Position numbers and translations under genes: made by a program. The notes below the pieces were generated by a model. It was not told where the DNA came from. It made no database searches and worked only from the letters and a program-made list of their open reading frames with translations. Below, piece by piece: positions 6,393 to 13,930 of a stretch of DNA of 21,443 bases (position 1 is the first letter of the stretch; the number at the start of each line of letters is the position of its first letter). The DNA comes from JACQKD01 sp964614265. GTDB lineage: Bacteria; Patescibacteriota; Minisyncoccia; Phycocordibacterales; UBA918. The stretch is taken from NCBI GenBank assembly GCA_964614265.1, contig CAZTKT010000011.1, forward strand, positions 1 through 21,443, read 5' to 3'.

Positions 6393-6869
6393 TTAATTTA
6401 ATGTCCAGATGGCGTAGTTAAGATACCCGGCAAAACTTACCCAAAGAATATAAGGCACAAGAAGCCATGCGGCCGGACGGGAGATTTTATAAAACGCAAT
6501 GATCGTGGCGAGAATGGCGAGCCAGAGGAATACAATCTCAATCAGCGCACCGCCAGGGCTATGCAGACCGAAAAAGATAATCGACCATAGCGTGTTCAAG
6601 ACCAGCTGGCCGATAAATATGCCAAGGGCAATTTTTACATCTCTGCGATCCAATCCCTTTTTCCAGACAAGGAACGCGGCGATACCCATAAGCGCAAACA
6701 GTGTCGTCCAGACCGGTCCAAATACCCACGCTGGAGGATTGAGAGCGGGCTTCACGATCCCTGTGTACCAACCGGTAATTGATGGCGTGGTAAACACCGA
6801 TCCAATGATTCCGGCAAGCTCGGAAACGACGATGGCGATGATAAGTTTAAGTGTGTTGTTGATTTTCAT
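6393..6869 (-). CDS. tspO: TspO/MBR family tryptophan-rich sensory protein
   Basis: A 158-aa, five-helix membrane protein of the TspO/peripheral benzodiazepine receptor family, which binds tetrapyrroles and other hydrophobic ligands. Conserved landmarks are visible: K-P-A-L-N-P-P-A-W-V-F-G-P-V-W (about 40-54), L-N-T-L-W-S-I-I-F-F-G (about 91-101), and the last-helix W-V-S-F-A-G-Y-L-N (about 143-151), with the usual Trp-rich loops. Length is normal. Its start overlaps the stop of the gene upstream (ATGA), which places it in the same transcript as the nuclease and helicase. The biological role here is unclear. Confidence 0.92.
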   Translation of the reverse strand: MKINNTLKLIIAIVVSELAGIIGSVFTTPSITGWYTGIVKPALNPPAWVFGPVWTTLFALMGIAAFLVWKKGLDRRDVKIALGIFIGQLVLNTLWSIIFFGLHSPGGALIEIVFLWLAILATIIAFYKISRPAAWLLVPYILWVSFAGYLNYAIWTLN

Positions 6870-7174
6870 AGTTTAGTTTTATTGTGGTGCTCTAGTAATT
6901 TTTCCGCTGGAGAGATACCGCCAAGGACTTTGTGTGGAAAATAATTCCAAGCATCGGTTACTAGCTCAAGAACATTGCTCAACTCCGATGCATTTCCACC
7001 ACGATCAAACATTGCTACGACTTTCATCATGTCGTCGTTATCTTCCTCGTGGAAAATAACGTCCCGAACATGATCCAAAGTAAAATCACTCTCGGTCTCC
7101 TTAAGCATCTCCACGAGCTCCTGCTCAATCTCTTTCCGCCGTTCAAGAATTTGTTGTTTTGATTCGATTTCCAT
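6866..7174 (-). CDS. Small orphan protein (102 aa) between the nuclease and TspO
   Basis: A soluble acidic protein with a long N-terminal helix rich in Glu, Lys and Gln (1-30) and a distinct C-terminal motif W-N-Y-F-P-H-K-V-L-G-G-I-S-P-A-E-K (about 77-93). The motif resembles a recurring bacterial sequence whose function I cannot name. It has some similarity to the end of rve-type transposase domains, but the protein is too short to be one. It starts 3 bases after the nuclease stop and overlaps tspO by ATGA. It could be an accessory subunit of the helicase-nuclease pair; this is context only. Confidence 0.7.
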   Translation of the reverse strand: MEIESKQQILERRKEIEQELVEMLKETESDFTLDHVRDVIFHEEDNDDMMKVVAMFDRGGNASELSNVLELVTDAWNYFPHKVLGGISPAEKLLEHHNKTKL

Positions 7175-7177
7175 AAA

Positions 7178-7924
7178 TTATTTCTCAAATTGCTTGCGAG
7201 AATTCCAATAAGCACAATGATCACATCCCTCGCCGGATTGCGGTATTGCACCATCCAAACATTTCTTTATTTCAAACAAGGTTTTTTCTACCCACGAATC
7301 GTCTCCTTTGTGTTCAATCAAATTCACATCAAAATCAATTCGCTTATCAAAAGCTTGCCGGTCCATTTTTCCAGTGCAGTAGACAAAATATCCAATATCA
7401 GAAACCTTTAGCCCATTCTGTCGCAGTAGCCACTGGTAGACTTCCATTTGTCGCTTATATCCATCCTGCCATTCCTTATCCAAAACCTTGACCGCTTCGT
7501 CCTTTGCAGTCGCTTTGTAGTCGACAACAATGTATTCATCTTTTCCATTGATCCATAAATCATCAATCGCACCGGTTACCAAAAATCCCGTTGGTTCATG
7601 TAGATGTCTAATACCACCAAAGTTTCTCCTCCATTCATCAAGTTCGGCGTGGGACATCGGTCGCGCATCTATGCCGTATTCTTTTTGAAGTGGGTGTTGC
7701 TCATTTTTTACACGATATGAGTCAAATTCTTGTTTAAGCAGATAATCCACCGCACTATTTATAGAAAAAGGAAATCCAGGTACTCGTTTTACGCCGAGCT
7801 TATTATCCATATAAAAACATCGTGGACACTCCAAAAACAAGTCGATCTTAGACCGGCTCAACTTCCAGTTCTTCCCTTCATAATTCCATGAGGCGTCTCT
7901 GTTAGGGTTATAGTATTCAGACAT
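7178..7924 (-). CDS. Cas4/RecB-like PD-(D/E)XK nuclease with Fe-S cluster cysteines
   Basis: A 248-aa nuclease of the PD-(D/E)XK superfamily. The core motifs are in order: G-A-I-D-D (119-122, metal-binding Asp), V-V-D-Y-K (133-137, the D-x-K pair), and Q159-M-E-V-Y163 (the RecB/Cas4 QxxxY motif). Four cysteines sit at the two ends, C33-x2-C36 and C234-x2-C237, as expected for a 4Fe-4S cluster that closes the fold in Cas4 and AddB-type nucleases (there usually 1+3, here 2+2). There is no CRISPR array or other cas gene in the window. It begins 3 bases after the SF1 helicase stop, so the pair probably acts together as a processive helicase-nuclease in DNA repair or foreign-DNA degradation. Confidence 0.85.
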   Translation of the reverse strand: MSEYYNPNRDASWNYEGKNWKLSRSKIDLFLECPRCFYMDNKLGVKRVPGFPFSINSAVDYLLKQEFDSYRVKNEQHPLQKEYGIDARPMSHAELDEWRRNFGGIRHLHEPTGFLVTGAIDDLWINGKDEYIVVDYKATAKDEAVKVLDKEWQDGYKRQMEVYQWLLRQNGLKVSDIGYFVYCTGKMDRQAFDKRIDFDVNLIEHKGDDSWVEKTLFEIKKCLDGAIPQSGEGCDHCAYWNSRKQFEK

Positions 7925-7927
7925 AAA

Positions 7928-9550
7928 TTAACACTTATTTATATAATCTTGGCCAATAAGTTCTAAAATTTTCGGGTTGTTATCTTCTAATGAAATCAAA
8001 GTTAGCTTCTCTTTTGCTCTCGTTATGGCTACCAAAAATTCGCATATCTTATGATCAGTGAAATTTTTTGTCTCTTTATCTAAAATATTTTTATCATCTA
8101 TGCCGATGAAATAAACAAAGTCCGCCGAGAGCCCTTTTGAACTCATGACTGTTGTCATTTCGACCTCTATCGCGTTTTTTGAAACAGAGTCAAAGCCATC
8201 TATCATTTTTGATAAGATGTTCTTTAGAGTAAAAAGCTCGCTAAATCTTTTCAACTCCTTAGGCGTTAACTTTTCTTTACCCTTCTTTACTTTCTTAAAG
8301 ATTTCGATGTCGTTCTCAATGCTCTTTTTTGTGTTATCGTCTAAACAATTCCAAATTTTTTTATTCTCTTGCTTACTTTTAACTATTAAGGTTTTAAGCT
8401 TGCTCTTATTTAAATACAAAAACAAAACACTTCTAAGTGCCAGATTGTCAGTTTTCCTCTCCGTTAAGGTTTTGAAAGTATTAATTATTTTTTTATGTTT
8501 TACTTTATTACACTGTTCGTCTGCAAATAATTCAAACTCTACAACATTGAATCCTTTTCCAATTAACCCAGTATAAATAGTTTGTTTAAAGTAGCCGGGT
8601 GCCAAAATGAGAATTCTCTTTTTGCCTTCTCCTTCAATATCTTTTTTAATTCTTTTTTCTAGTTCATAAATTAATTTATTGCCTTGCACCGAAGGGATAA
8701 AATCAATTTTGTCGTATTTTTTACTTACCTCATTTTTATTATCTTTTCTATCCTTTGGATACAGAAACTTTTTATCTTCCAATCGATCAGCTAAAAATCC
8801 CTTGTTCTTGGCGTTCGTAATTAAACTATTTGTAGCATCGACAATAACTTCGGTGCATCTATAACAATGGTCGAGGGAAAATTCCTCGGTGCTTTGATCC
8901 CTGTACAGTTCTCTTATTTGCTTTGGTTTTGCGCTTCTAAAACCACCATACAGAGATTGGTCGTCATCGCCAACAACAACGACTTTAGCTTTTTTGTTTA
9001 ATAATTTTATTAATTCAAACTCAGCTTTGTTGAAATCCTGAAACTCGTCTATTAGTATCAGATCATATTTTGTTGGAATGTTGTTTTCAGATTTATCAAA
9101 AAAACGATTGACAGCATATATAATCGAGTTAAATGAATACAACTCTTTTTCGTGTTTGTAAAAAGTTTTCCTTTCTTTATAAAATTTTTCCTCATCTTCA
9201 GTCAAAGCATCCTCGTAGAATTTTTTCTCATATTCAATATCACTACTAAATATAAACGAAAAATCTTCGCTGATTATCAAGTCCAGGTCTTCATTTAAAT
9301 CAACATCACCCAATTTCTGTTTAGCGAATGCATGTAAAGTTAGAACCTCTACATTATTGAAATCTTTAAAATCCGCAGATAAATCATTGATTAATTTGTT
9401 AATGAAAGACAAAATTAGTACTTTTTTACCTTTGTATTCATCCGAATCGATGATGGTTTTAAAAGCTGTGCTTTTACCTGTTCCAGGACCAGCAACACCC
9501 ACAAATAAACTTTTGTCTGACTCTTTAATTTTCTTTAAAATTTCGCTCAT
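7928..9550 (-). CDS. Compact UvrD-like SF1 helicase, strongly AT-rich
   Basis: A 540-aa superfamily 1A helicase. Walker A G-P-G-T-G-K-S is at 21-27, motif II D-E-F-Q-D at 168-172, motif III G-D-D-D-Q-S-L-Y at 194-201, and motif IV area S-L-D-H-C-Y-R at 225-231. Motif V M-S-S-K-G is at 469-473 and motif VI V-A-I-T-R-A-K-E-K-L at 507-516. All ATPase motifs are intact. The protein is shorter than UvrD/Rep (about 670-720 aa): there is no clear Q-motif before Walker A and the 2B region is reduced. Composition is extreme (Lys, Asn, Phe, Ile; A/T-ending codons), unlike the genes on either side, which suggests separate acquisition. It is followed directly by a Cas4-like nuclease and preceded (34 bp) by RloB. 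Alternatives are a standalone repair helicase or the helicase of a Gabija-like defence arrangement, but no OLD-family nuclease is present. Confidence 0.88.
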   Translation of the reverse strand: MSEILKKIKESDKSLFVGVAGPGTGKSTAFKTIIDSDEYKGKKVLILSFINKLINDLSADFKDFNNVEVLTLHAFAKQKLGDVDLNEDLDLIISEDFSFIFSSDIEYEKKFYEDALTEDEEKFYKERKTFYKHEKELYSFNSIIYAVNRFFDKSENNIPTKYDLILIDEFQDFNKAEFELIKLLNKKAKVVVVGDDDQSLYGGFRSAKPKQIRELYRDQSTEEFSLDHCYRCTEVIVDATNSLITNAKNKGFLADRLEDKKFLYPKDRKDNKNEVSKKYDKIDFIPSVQGNKLIYELEKRIKKDIEGEGKKRILILAPGYFKQTIYTGLIGKGFNVVEFELFADEQCNKVKHKKIINTFKTLTERKTDNLALRSVLFLYLNKSKLKTLIVKSKQENKKIWNCLDDNTKKSIENDIEIFKKVKKGKEKLTPKELKRFSELFTLKNILSKMIDGFDSVSKNAIEVEMTTVMSSKGLSADFVYFIGIDDKNILDKETKNFTDHKICEFLVAITRAKEKLTLISLEDNNPKILELIGQDYINKC

Positions 9551-9584
9551 ATTTCATATTCATTTTTTGATTATCAATTCTGAC

Positions 9585-10121
9585 TTACGATCCTTGCATT
9601 AAAGAAATAAGACTATTCAATTCCGGCACATTAGTACGTTGTGCATCGAGTGTTGCTTTTGGAAAAAACTTATCATACTCACCAAGCTCAGTCCGTTTTT
9701 TCTTATTCAAATAATTGGATTCAAACTCGCTTTTGCACCACGCTGAAGTCTTGCCGGAAAAAGATTGCCCGGGTCTTAAAATTGCGAGCAGTATTGCCTC
9801 TAAGCAAGGGGAATTTTCGAGCAGTTCAATTCCTTGCTGTCTTGCTTCCGTTCGCGCCTGATTCATTTCCTGCTCGCTTTTGTCATTATCCAAAATCACG
9901 ATTTTCCGATCAAACGCACCCGGCTCATTTACGGCATTAGTGATTATATTTGTTGCTGTGCCACCTTTGCCATTACGGATTGTTACAGCAACTCCGCTAT
10001 CTCGGGAGTATAATCCGCGTAAATGCTTTAGGAACATCTCCTCGCCAAGTCCTTCGCCATACATCAGCAAAGTCCGGCTTGCACTGCGACGCTTTTTCTT
10101 GTAAGGATTTGTCCGCGACAT
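9585..10121 (-). CDS. rloB: RloB-like Toprim-type effector (AbiLii-like)
   Basis: A 178-aa RloB-family protein. The basic N-terminus (K-K-K-R-R) leads into a Toprim-like core: Y-G-E-G-x-G-E-E near 21-28 supplies the conserved acidic residue, and I-L-D-N-D-K at 76-81 supplies the paired aspartates. RloB partners with an AAA ATPase in the AbiL abortive-infection system (AbiLi plus AbiLii) and in related ATPase-Toprim systems such as PARIS. That matches the gene immediately upstream, with a 12-bp gap. The expected role is the nuclease or toxic effector controlled by the ATPase. It is slightly shorter than typical RloB proteins (about 200 aa), but the core is intact. Confidence 0.85.
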   Translation of the reverse strand: MSRTNPYKKKRRSASRTLLMYGEGLGEEMFLKHLRGLYSRDSGVAVTIRNGKGGTATNIITNAVNEPGAFDRKIVILDNDKSEQEMNQARTEARQQGIELLENSPCLEAILLAILRPGQSFSGKTSAWCKSEFESNYLNKKKRTELGEYDKFFPKATLDAQRTNVPELNSLISLMQGS

Positions 10122-10133
10122 GATTTTTTTATG

Positions 10134-11342
10134 TTAAATCTTCGGAACAGCTCCATACGCTCCGGCGATATATTTTGAGTAATAGTTATCATCAGAACGC
10201 ACATTGGATACTTCATCCAAGCGCCATGCTTCACTTATACCGTTCTCGTTCTTTTCGACCAATACAATTTGGTATTTATCAAGTTTGCTCAAAAGCATAT
10301 GACTGTGAGTGCTTAGAAGAAGCTGTGCATTTTTTGGATTTGTTTCCGGCTGTATGAACAAGTCAAAAAGCGCCATAACCATTTCAGGGTGTAGGTTTAC
10401 ATCAAATTCATCGACAATAGCAATACTTCCTTTCTCAAGGGCGGCGAGAATACTCTTCAAAAGTACAAACAATTGCTTTGTTCCAGATGACTCGTATTGA
10501 ACGGGTAAATACTGCGTCTGACCATTGAACATGTGGGACGCTCGGACATTAAGAGAAAAACCGTTTTCCTTTTTTTCTTTTTTTATCTCAAATCCGCTTA
10601 GTCCCAGATCAAATCGGCAAAGCAATTTTTCCGCTTCCTGTTTAAGGGCACTATTTTCACTAAAGAAATCAAATGCCTCGCCGAGTTGTGCGATTGAATT
10701 TGGTAGCAAATGGTCTCCGATCCAACCAGCCTCAATGACATTTGTTTCTATTTGTCCCCAATATGTTGCTATCGTTTGACTTTCCGCATGATTAAGTCGA
10801 GCGGCAGTACCAATAACGCTCGCATTAGAACGCAAAAGATTTTCAAACCCTTTTGGCAAATCAAAATTATCTCCCTCAAAATCATATCGATTTTCTTTCA
10901 CATTCCAGTTTCGAGAAAAAATCTTCTTGGTAGATTTTTTCTCCTTTGCAAAACTAGTGAGCTTTAGCTCTTCGCTTAGAATCTTTTCTTTGGTGATAGT
11001 AAAAGCATAGGTATACACTTTTCCATTGACCTCAAAAACCACCGATAAGTCTGTCGGCTTATTCTTTTCGTCCCCAAACGCAAACGGCTGAACGACAATA
11101 GGATTCTCTGGCTTCATATTGAACGAATCAATAATCAACCATTTCAAAAACGGCAAAACTTTTAGCAAATTTGTTTTACCGGATGCGTTAGGTCCTATAA
11201 CTGTTTCGACCTTTGAGAGTCGTACACCTGACTTGGCTACAAAATAGCCATTATTCTCTGGGGCATTACCATTTACCTCGAAAACAAGCGATGTTTCCTC
11301 ACCAAAGGAATAGAAGTTTTTACATGAAATTGAATGAATCAT
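10134..11342 (-). CDS. AAA_15-type ATPase of an AbiL-like defence pair (RloA/AbiLi-like)
   Basis: A 402-aa ABC/OLD-like ATPase. Walker A G-P-N-A-S-G-K-T is at 50-57; the N-terminal lead-in S-x-x-N-F-x-S-F (about 5-13) is typical of AAA_15/AAA_21 proteins. A variable middle domain covers about 110-260. The signature-like S-S-G-T-K-Q lies near 283-288, Walker B I-A-I-V-D-E with the catalytic Glu at 312, and the His switch S-T-H-S-H near 344-348. It should sense phage infection and license RloB. It is the first gene of the four-gene unit with RloB, the SF1 helicase and the Cas4-like nuclease. A candidate promoter lies about 33 nt upstream of its ATG (predicted start near 11375). Confidence 0.88.
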   Translation of the reverse strand: MIHSISCKNFYSFGEETSLVFEVNGNAPENNGYFVAKSGVRLSKVETVIGPNASGKTNLLKVLPFLKWLIIDSFNMKPENPIVVQPFAFGDEKNKPTDLSVVFEVNGKVYTYAFTITKEKILSEELKLTSFAKEKKSTKKIFSRNWNVKENRYDFEGDNFDLPKGFENLLRSNASVIGTAARLNHAESQTIATYWGQIETNVIEAGWIGDHLLPNSIAQLGEAFDFFSENSALKQEAEKLLCRFDLGLSGFEIKKEKKENGFSLNVRASHMFNGQTQYLPVQYESSGTKQLFVLLKSILAALEKGSIAIVDEFDVNLHPEMVMALFDLFIQPETNPKNAQLLLSTHSHMLLSKLDKYQIVLVEKNENGISEAWRLDEVSNVRSDDNYYSKYIAGAYGAVPKI

Positions 11343-11381
11343 ATTTTTATATGTTTTACCTTTATTACCTCGACCTACTGT

Positions 11382-11410
11382 ATCCTATCAGATAACAGAT
11401 AGAATTGCAA
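11382..11410 (-). promoter_or_regulatory. Candidate promoter of the ATPase-RloB-helicase-nuclease unit
   Basis: On the minus strand, TTGCAA (11410-11405) and TAGGAT (11387-11382) are separated by 17 bp. An inverted repeat CTATC-8-GATAG (11385-11402) overlaps the -10 and spacer and could be an operator. The 174-bp gap between this unit and the methyltransferase gene (11343-11516) contains no ORF, and I see no clear terminator in it, so read-through from the R-M operon is also possible. Confidence 0.5.
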
Positions 11411-11516
11411 GCTTTTCCACAATAATTTGTATAAAGTAGAGAAATATAGGTATTTTCAAGCTATTTTGCCTCCTCGGACTAGCCTGGTTCTTAAGTTATA
11501 CACACCCCTATAAGAT

Positions 11517-12503
11517 TCAGCTTTCTAATGCCCGGATTATTTCTTTGGTAACATGCCACATAACGACGGGTGCGACAGCATTTCCCAAGGCTTTATAATT
11601 CGTCGTTCGTGATCCGGGAAGCACAAAAGAATCCGGAAAAGATTGTATGCGAGCTACCTCAAGGGGCGTGAACATTCTATACCTGCCATTTACCTGCAAA
11701 ACCGGGTCGGTGCTGTTTAAGCTTACTTTTGCAAGATGTGCTCCGACTGTATTGCTTGGTTCATCTAATTTTTGCACCCGTCCCTTATTCATGGTCTTTG
11801 AATGTTTGGTCGCTGACATGCCATTAACAGCTTTTGCGCTGAAATAAAATTTTTCCTCGACTTCGTGGTTGGGTAAAACAATCATAGAAAGTGGTACCGG
11901 ATTACCTTCGGTTACGGGCTTTGGAAAATCGAAGCGATCATGTGCTTTCTTATTTTTGAACCCTACAATAAACACACGTTCGCGTTTTTGCGGAACGCCG
12001 TAATGTGAAGCATTCAGGACCTTATATTTGATATGATAGCCGGCTCGCTCGAATTCTTTTATGATTAGCGGAAAAGCTTCTCCTTTGTTAGCCGACAGTA
12101 ACCCTTTCACATTCTCAGCTACGAACACGGATGGTTTTTTGTCTTTAAGAATCCTGCACATTTCAAAAAATAATTTGCCTTTATCATCTTTGTATCCAAG
12201 GCGTCGTGGATTCTGCGCCACTACAGAAAAAGATTGGCAAGGAAACCCTCCGGTCAAGATATCGTGATCGGGAACATCTTTTGATTTCAATTCTTTTATA
12301 TCTCTCACATCAATTCTTAATGGAAAATTCGCGTTATAAACATCGCAGATCGATTTGTCGAAATCAGTAGCATAAACTGTTTCCACGGGATGTTTTTTGA
12401 ACCTTTTACCCAAGTACAAAAAGCCCCCCTCCGCCCCGAGGTCCATCCCTCCGCATCCGCTGAATAAGGAAGCTATTTTGTATGTCTTAGTAGAGGTTTT
12501 CAT
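11517..12503 (-). CDS. DNA (cytosine-5) methyltransferase, second of the R-M set
   Basis: A 328-aa m5C methyltransferase (family with Dcm/HhaI). Motif I S-L-F-S-G-C-G-G-M-D-L-G binds AdoMet; motif IV G-G-F-P-C-Q-S-F-S carries the catalytic Cys (residue 89 from this start). Motif VI is A-E-N-V, motif VIII Q-K-R-E-R-V, and motif X G-N-A-V-A-P; the recognition region lies in between. I chose ATG at 12503 because it overlaps the nuclease stop as ATGA, the same coupling used between the other two R-M genes. An upstream in-frame ATG at 12521 would add six residues. It differs clearly from the methyltransferase at 13927-14985 throughout the variable region, so it is not a recent duplicate. Confidence 0.92.
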   Translation of the reverse strand: MKTSTKTYKIASLFSGCGGMDLGAEGGFLYLGKRFKKHPVETVYATDFDKSICDVYNANFPLRIDVRDIKELKSKDVPDHDILTGGFPCQSFSVVAQNPRRLGYKDDKGKLFFEMCRILKDKKPSVFVAENVKGLLSANKGEAFPLIIKEFERAGYHIKYKVLNASHYGVPQKRERVFIVGFKNKKAHDRFDFPKPVTEGNPVPLSMIVLPNHEVEEKFYFSAKAVNGMSATKHSKTMNKGRVQKLDEPSNTVGAHLAKVSLNSTDPVLQVNGRYRMFTPLEVARIQSFPDSFVLPGSRTTNYKALGNAVAPVVMWHVTKEIIRALES

Positions 12504-13930
12504 ACGAGTAGTTTTTCCCAATATCCTGATTTATCAGAATAGCGAATATCGGCTCCATCACGAGGAACCATGTCCAGCGTGTCGGATTTATACTGACCGA
12601 CAGGATCTTGGATCAGGAACAAATTAACGTCTTTAGATGAAATCATCAGCCTATAAACGAAATAAGTTTTTTTCAAACTATTTGCCGCGCTCCATTCGCT
12701 CGGAGTCATATGAAAGTTACGGGTTGCAAGCTTGCCACGACTGATACTTGTCTTGACTTCAATGTACCTACGGATATCACCGGCACCTTCGTAAGATGAA
12801 ATATCATATCCGACAGCAAATGTTTCCGGAATTTTCTTTATAAGATGCAGTAAATCTTCACGATTAAGCGTAACCATCCTGGTTTTCTCGTGCTGGATCA
12901 CGATTGCTTCGCCGACATCTCCGACTTCTTTGGTTTTTATTTCTTCACCCTCCCTGATCATCTGCACTTTCATCAGGACCTCTTTTATAAACATACTCAC
13001 TTCCTTATCTTCGGTAGTCTCGCTGGCCTCTTCTATGATCGAGAGAACGTTCGCTTCAAAAATACTTGAATCAAGTTTGTTGTTCACATAATGGAACCAG
13101 TCATACTGGGTAGACACTACGTCGACAAGCGATAGATCATTCTTTGCGTACAAGGGCTGGTAAGGAGCGAAGTAAGAGCCGTCGTTTATAAAAGCCTGAA
13201 TCGTTTCCAGGTTCACGGTATTCAGGTAGTACTGGTAGTTCGGTCTAAGTCTTACCAGATCAGCGAGCTCCATGTAATCGAGCACATCTCCTGCATAGCG
13301 GATGACATCTCCTGCTGAATCGTATTCGATCTTATCGTTCCTATTTGCCAAGATAAGCTCTGCCGTTTCTTTTGGAGAACGGCCGTCTCTCGTAACTCTC
13401 AAATCGTTGAGAATACAATGGGTCGCTTCGGCTTTCGTTAACCCGAACTTTTCCGACTCTCCGACCAGTTTTTTTCCTTCGAGCATGACCTGCATCAAAT
13501 ATTTCGCTGGCTTGAAGCGTATGCCGGCTTTTATACATTCAAGCGTCTCATGAGGTTTCAAGTGTCCTCCGGGATATTGGAAGTAAAAAAGGAAATAGCG
13601 GAAAAACTCGATGAGGTCCTGCGACTCTGAAAGTAGTAAAGCCATGCGCCCCGGCTTGGATATGTCTCCGTCGTACTCAGTCAATCCGAACAAGGAAGAA
13701 ATCTCGGTGCGCCAATTATTGATAGTTTTCAACTCCTTTGAGGCGTTGCCAGGATACAGTTTAATGGTAGTGTTCAGCTTTTGCTTGAAAGCTTCGTGTT
13801 CCTCCGGTTTAAGCTTGGCGATTTCAGTCGCCATATAGAAAAGCACGTTTTCCACATCGTTCTTAAACCTAGGCCTGATATGATGAAGCCTGAAAAAATA
13901 TTCCTGTGGTGTTTGGTAAATTTTCTTCAT
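12500..13930 (-). CDS. Type II restriction endonuclease-like protein with DUF3883-type C-terminal domain
   Basis: A 476-aa protein. The C-terminal domain (about 337-476) matches the DUF3883 pattern: G-D-V-G-E-A (337-342), G-Y-D-I with Asp 376, then I-E-V-K-T with E391 and K393. That is a PD-(D/E)XK active site, followed by the F-H-M-T-P-S-E-W and Y-F-V-Y-R stretches typical of the family. The N-terminal 330 residues are helical and unassigned and may hold DNA recognition. It lies between two m5C methyltransferases and overlaps both by ATGA, so R and M are made as a unit. It is therefore most simply the restriction enzyme of the set. The target sequence cannot be read from the protein. Confidence 0.8.
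   Translation of the reverse strand: MKKIYQTPQEYFFRLHHIRPRFKNDVENVLFYMATEIAKLKPEEHEAFKQKLNTTIKLYPGNASKELKTINNWRTEISSLFGLTEYDGDISKPGRMALLLSESQDLIEFFRYFLFYFQYPGGHLKPHETLECIKAGIRFKPAKYLMQVMLEGKKLVGESEKFGLTKAEATHCILNDLRVTRDGRSPKETAELILANRNDKIEYDSAGDVIRYAGDVLDYMELADLVRLRPNYQYYLNTVNLETIQAFINDGSYFAPYQPLYAKNDLSLVDVVSTQYDWFHYVNNKLDSSIFEANVLSIIEEASETTEDKEVSMFIKEVLMKVQMIREGEEIKTKEVGDVGEAIVIQHEKTRMVTLNREDLLHLIKKIPETFAVGYDISSYEGAGDIRRYIEVKTSISRGKLATRNFHMTPSEWSAANSLKKTYFVYRLMISSKDVNLFLIQDPVGQYKSDTLDMVPRDGADIRYSDKSGYWEKLLV

Noticed and set aside
7178..7924. CRISPR-Cas adaptation locus, suggested by the Cas4-like nuclease
   Set aside because: No repeat-spacer array and no cas1, cas2 or effector gene anywhere in the window.
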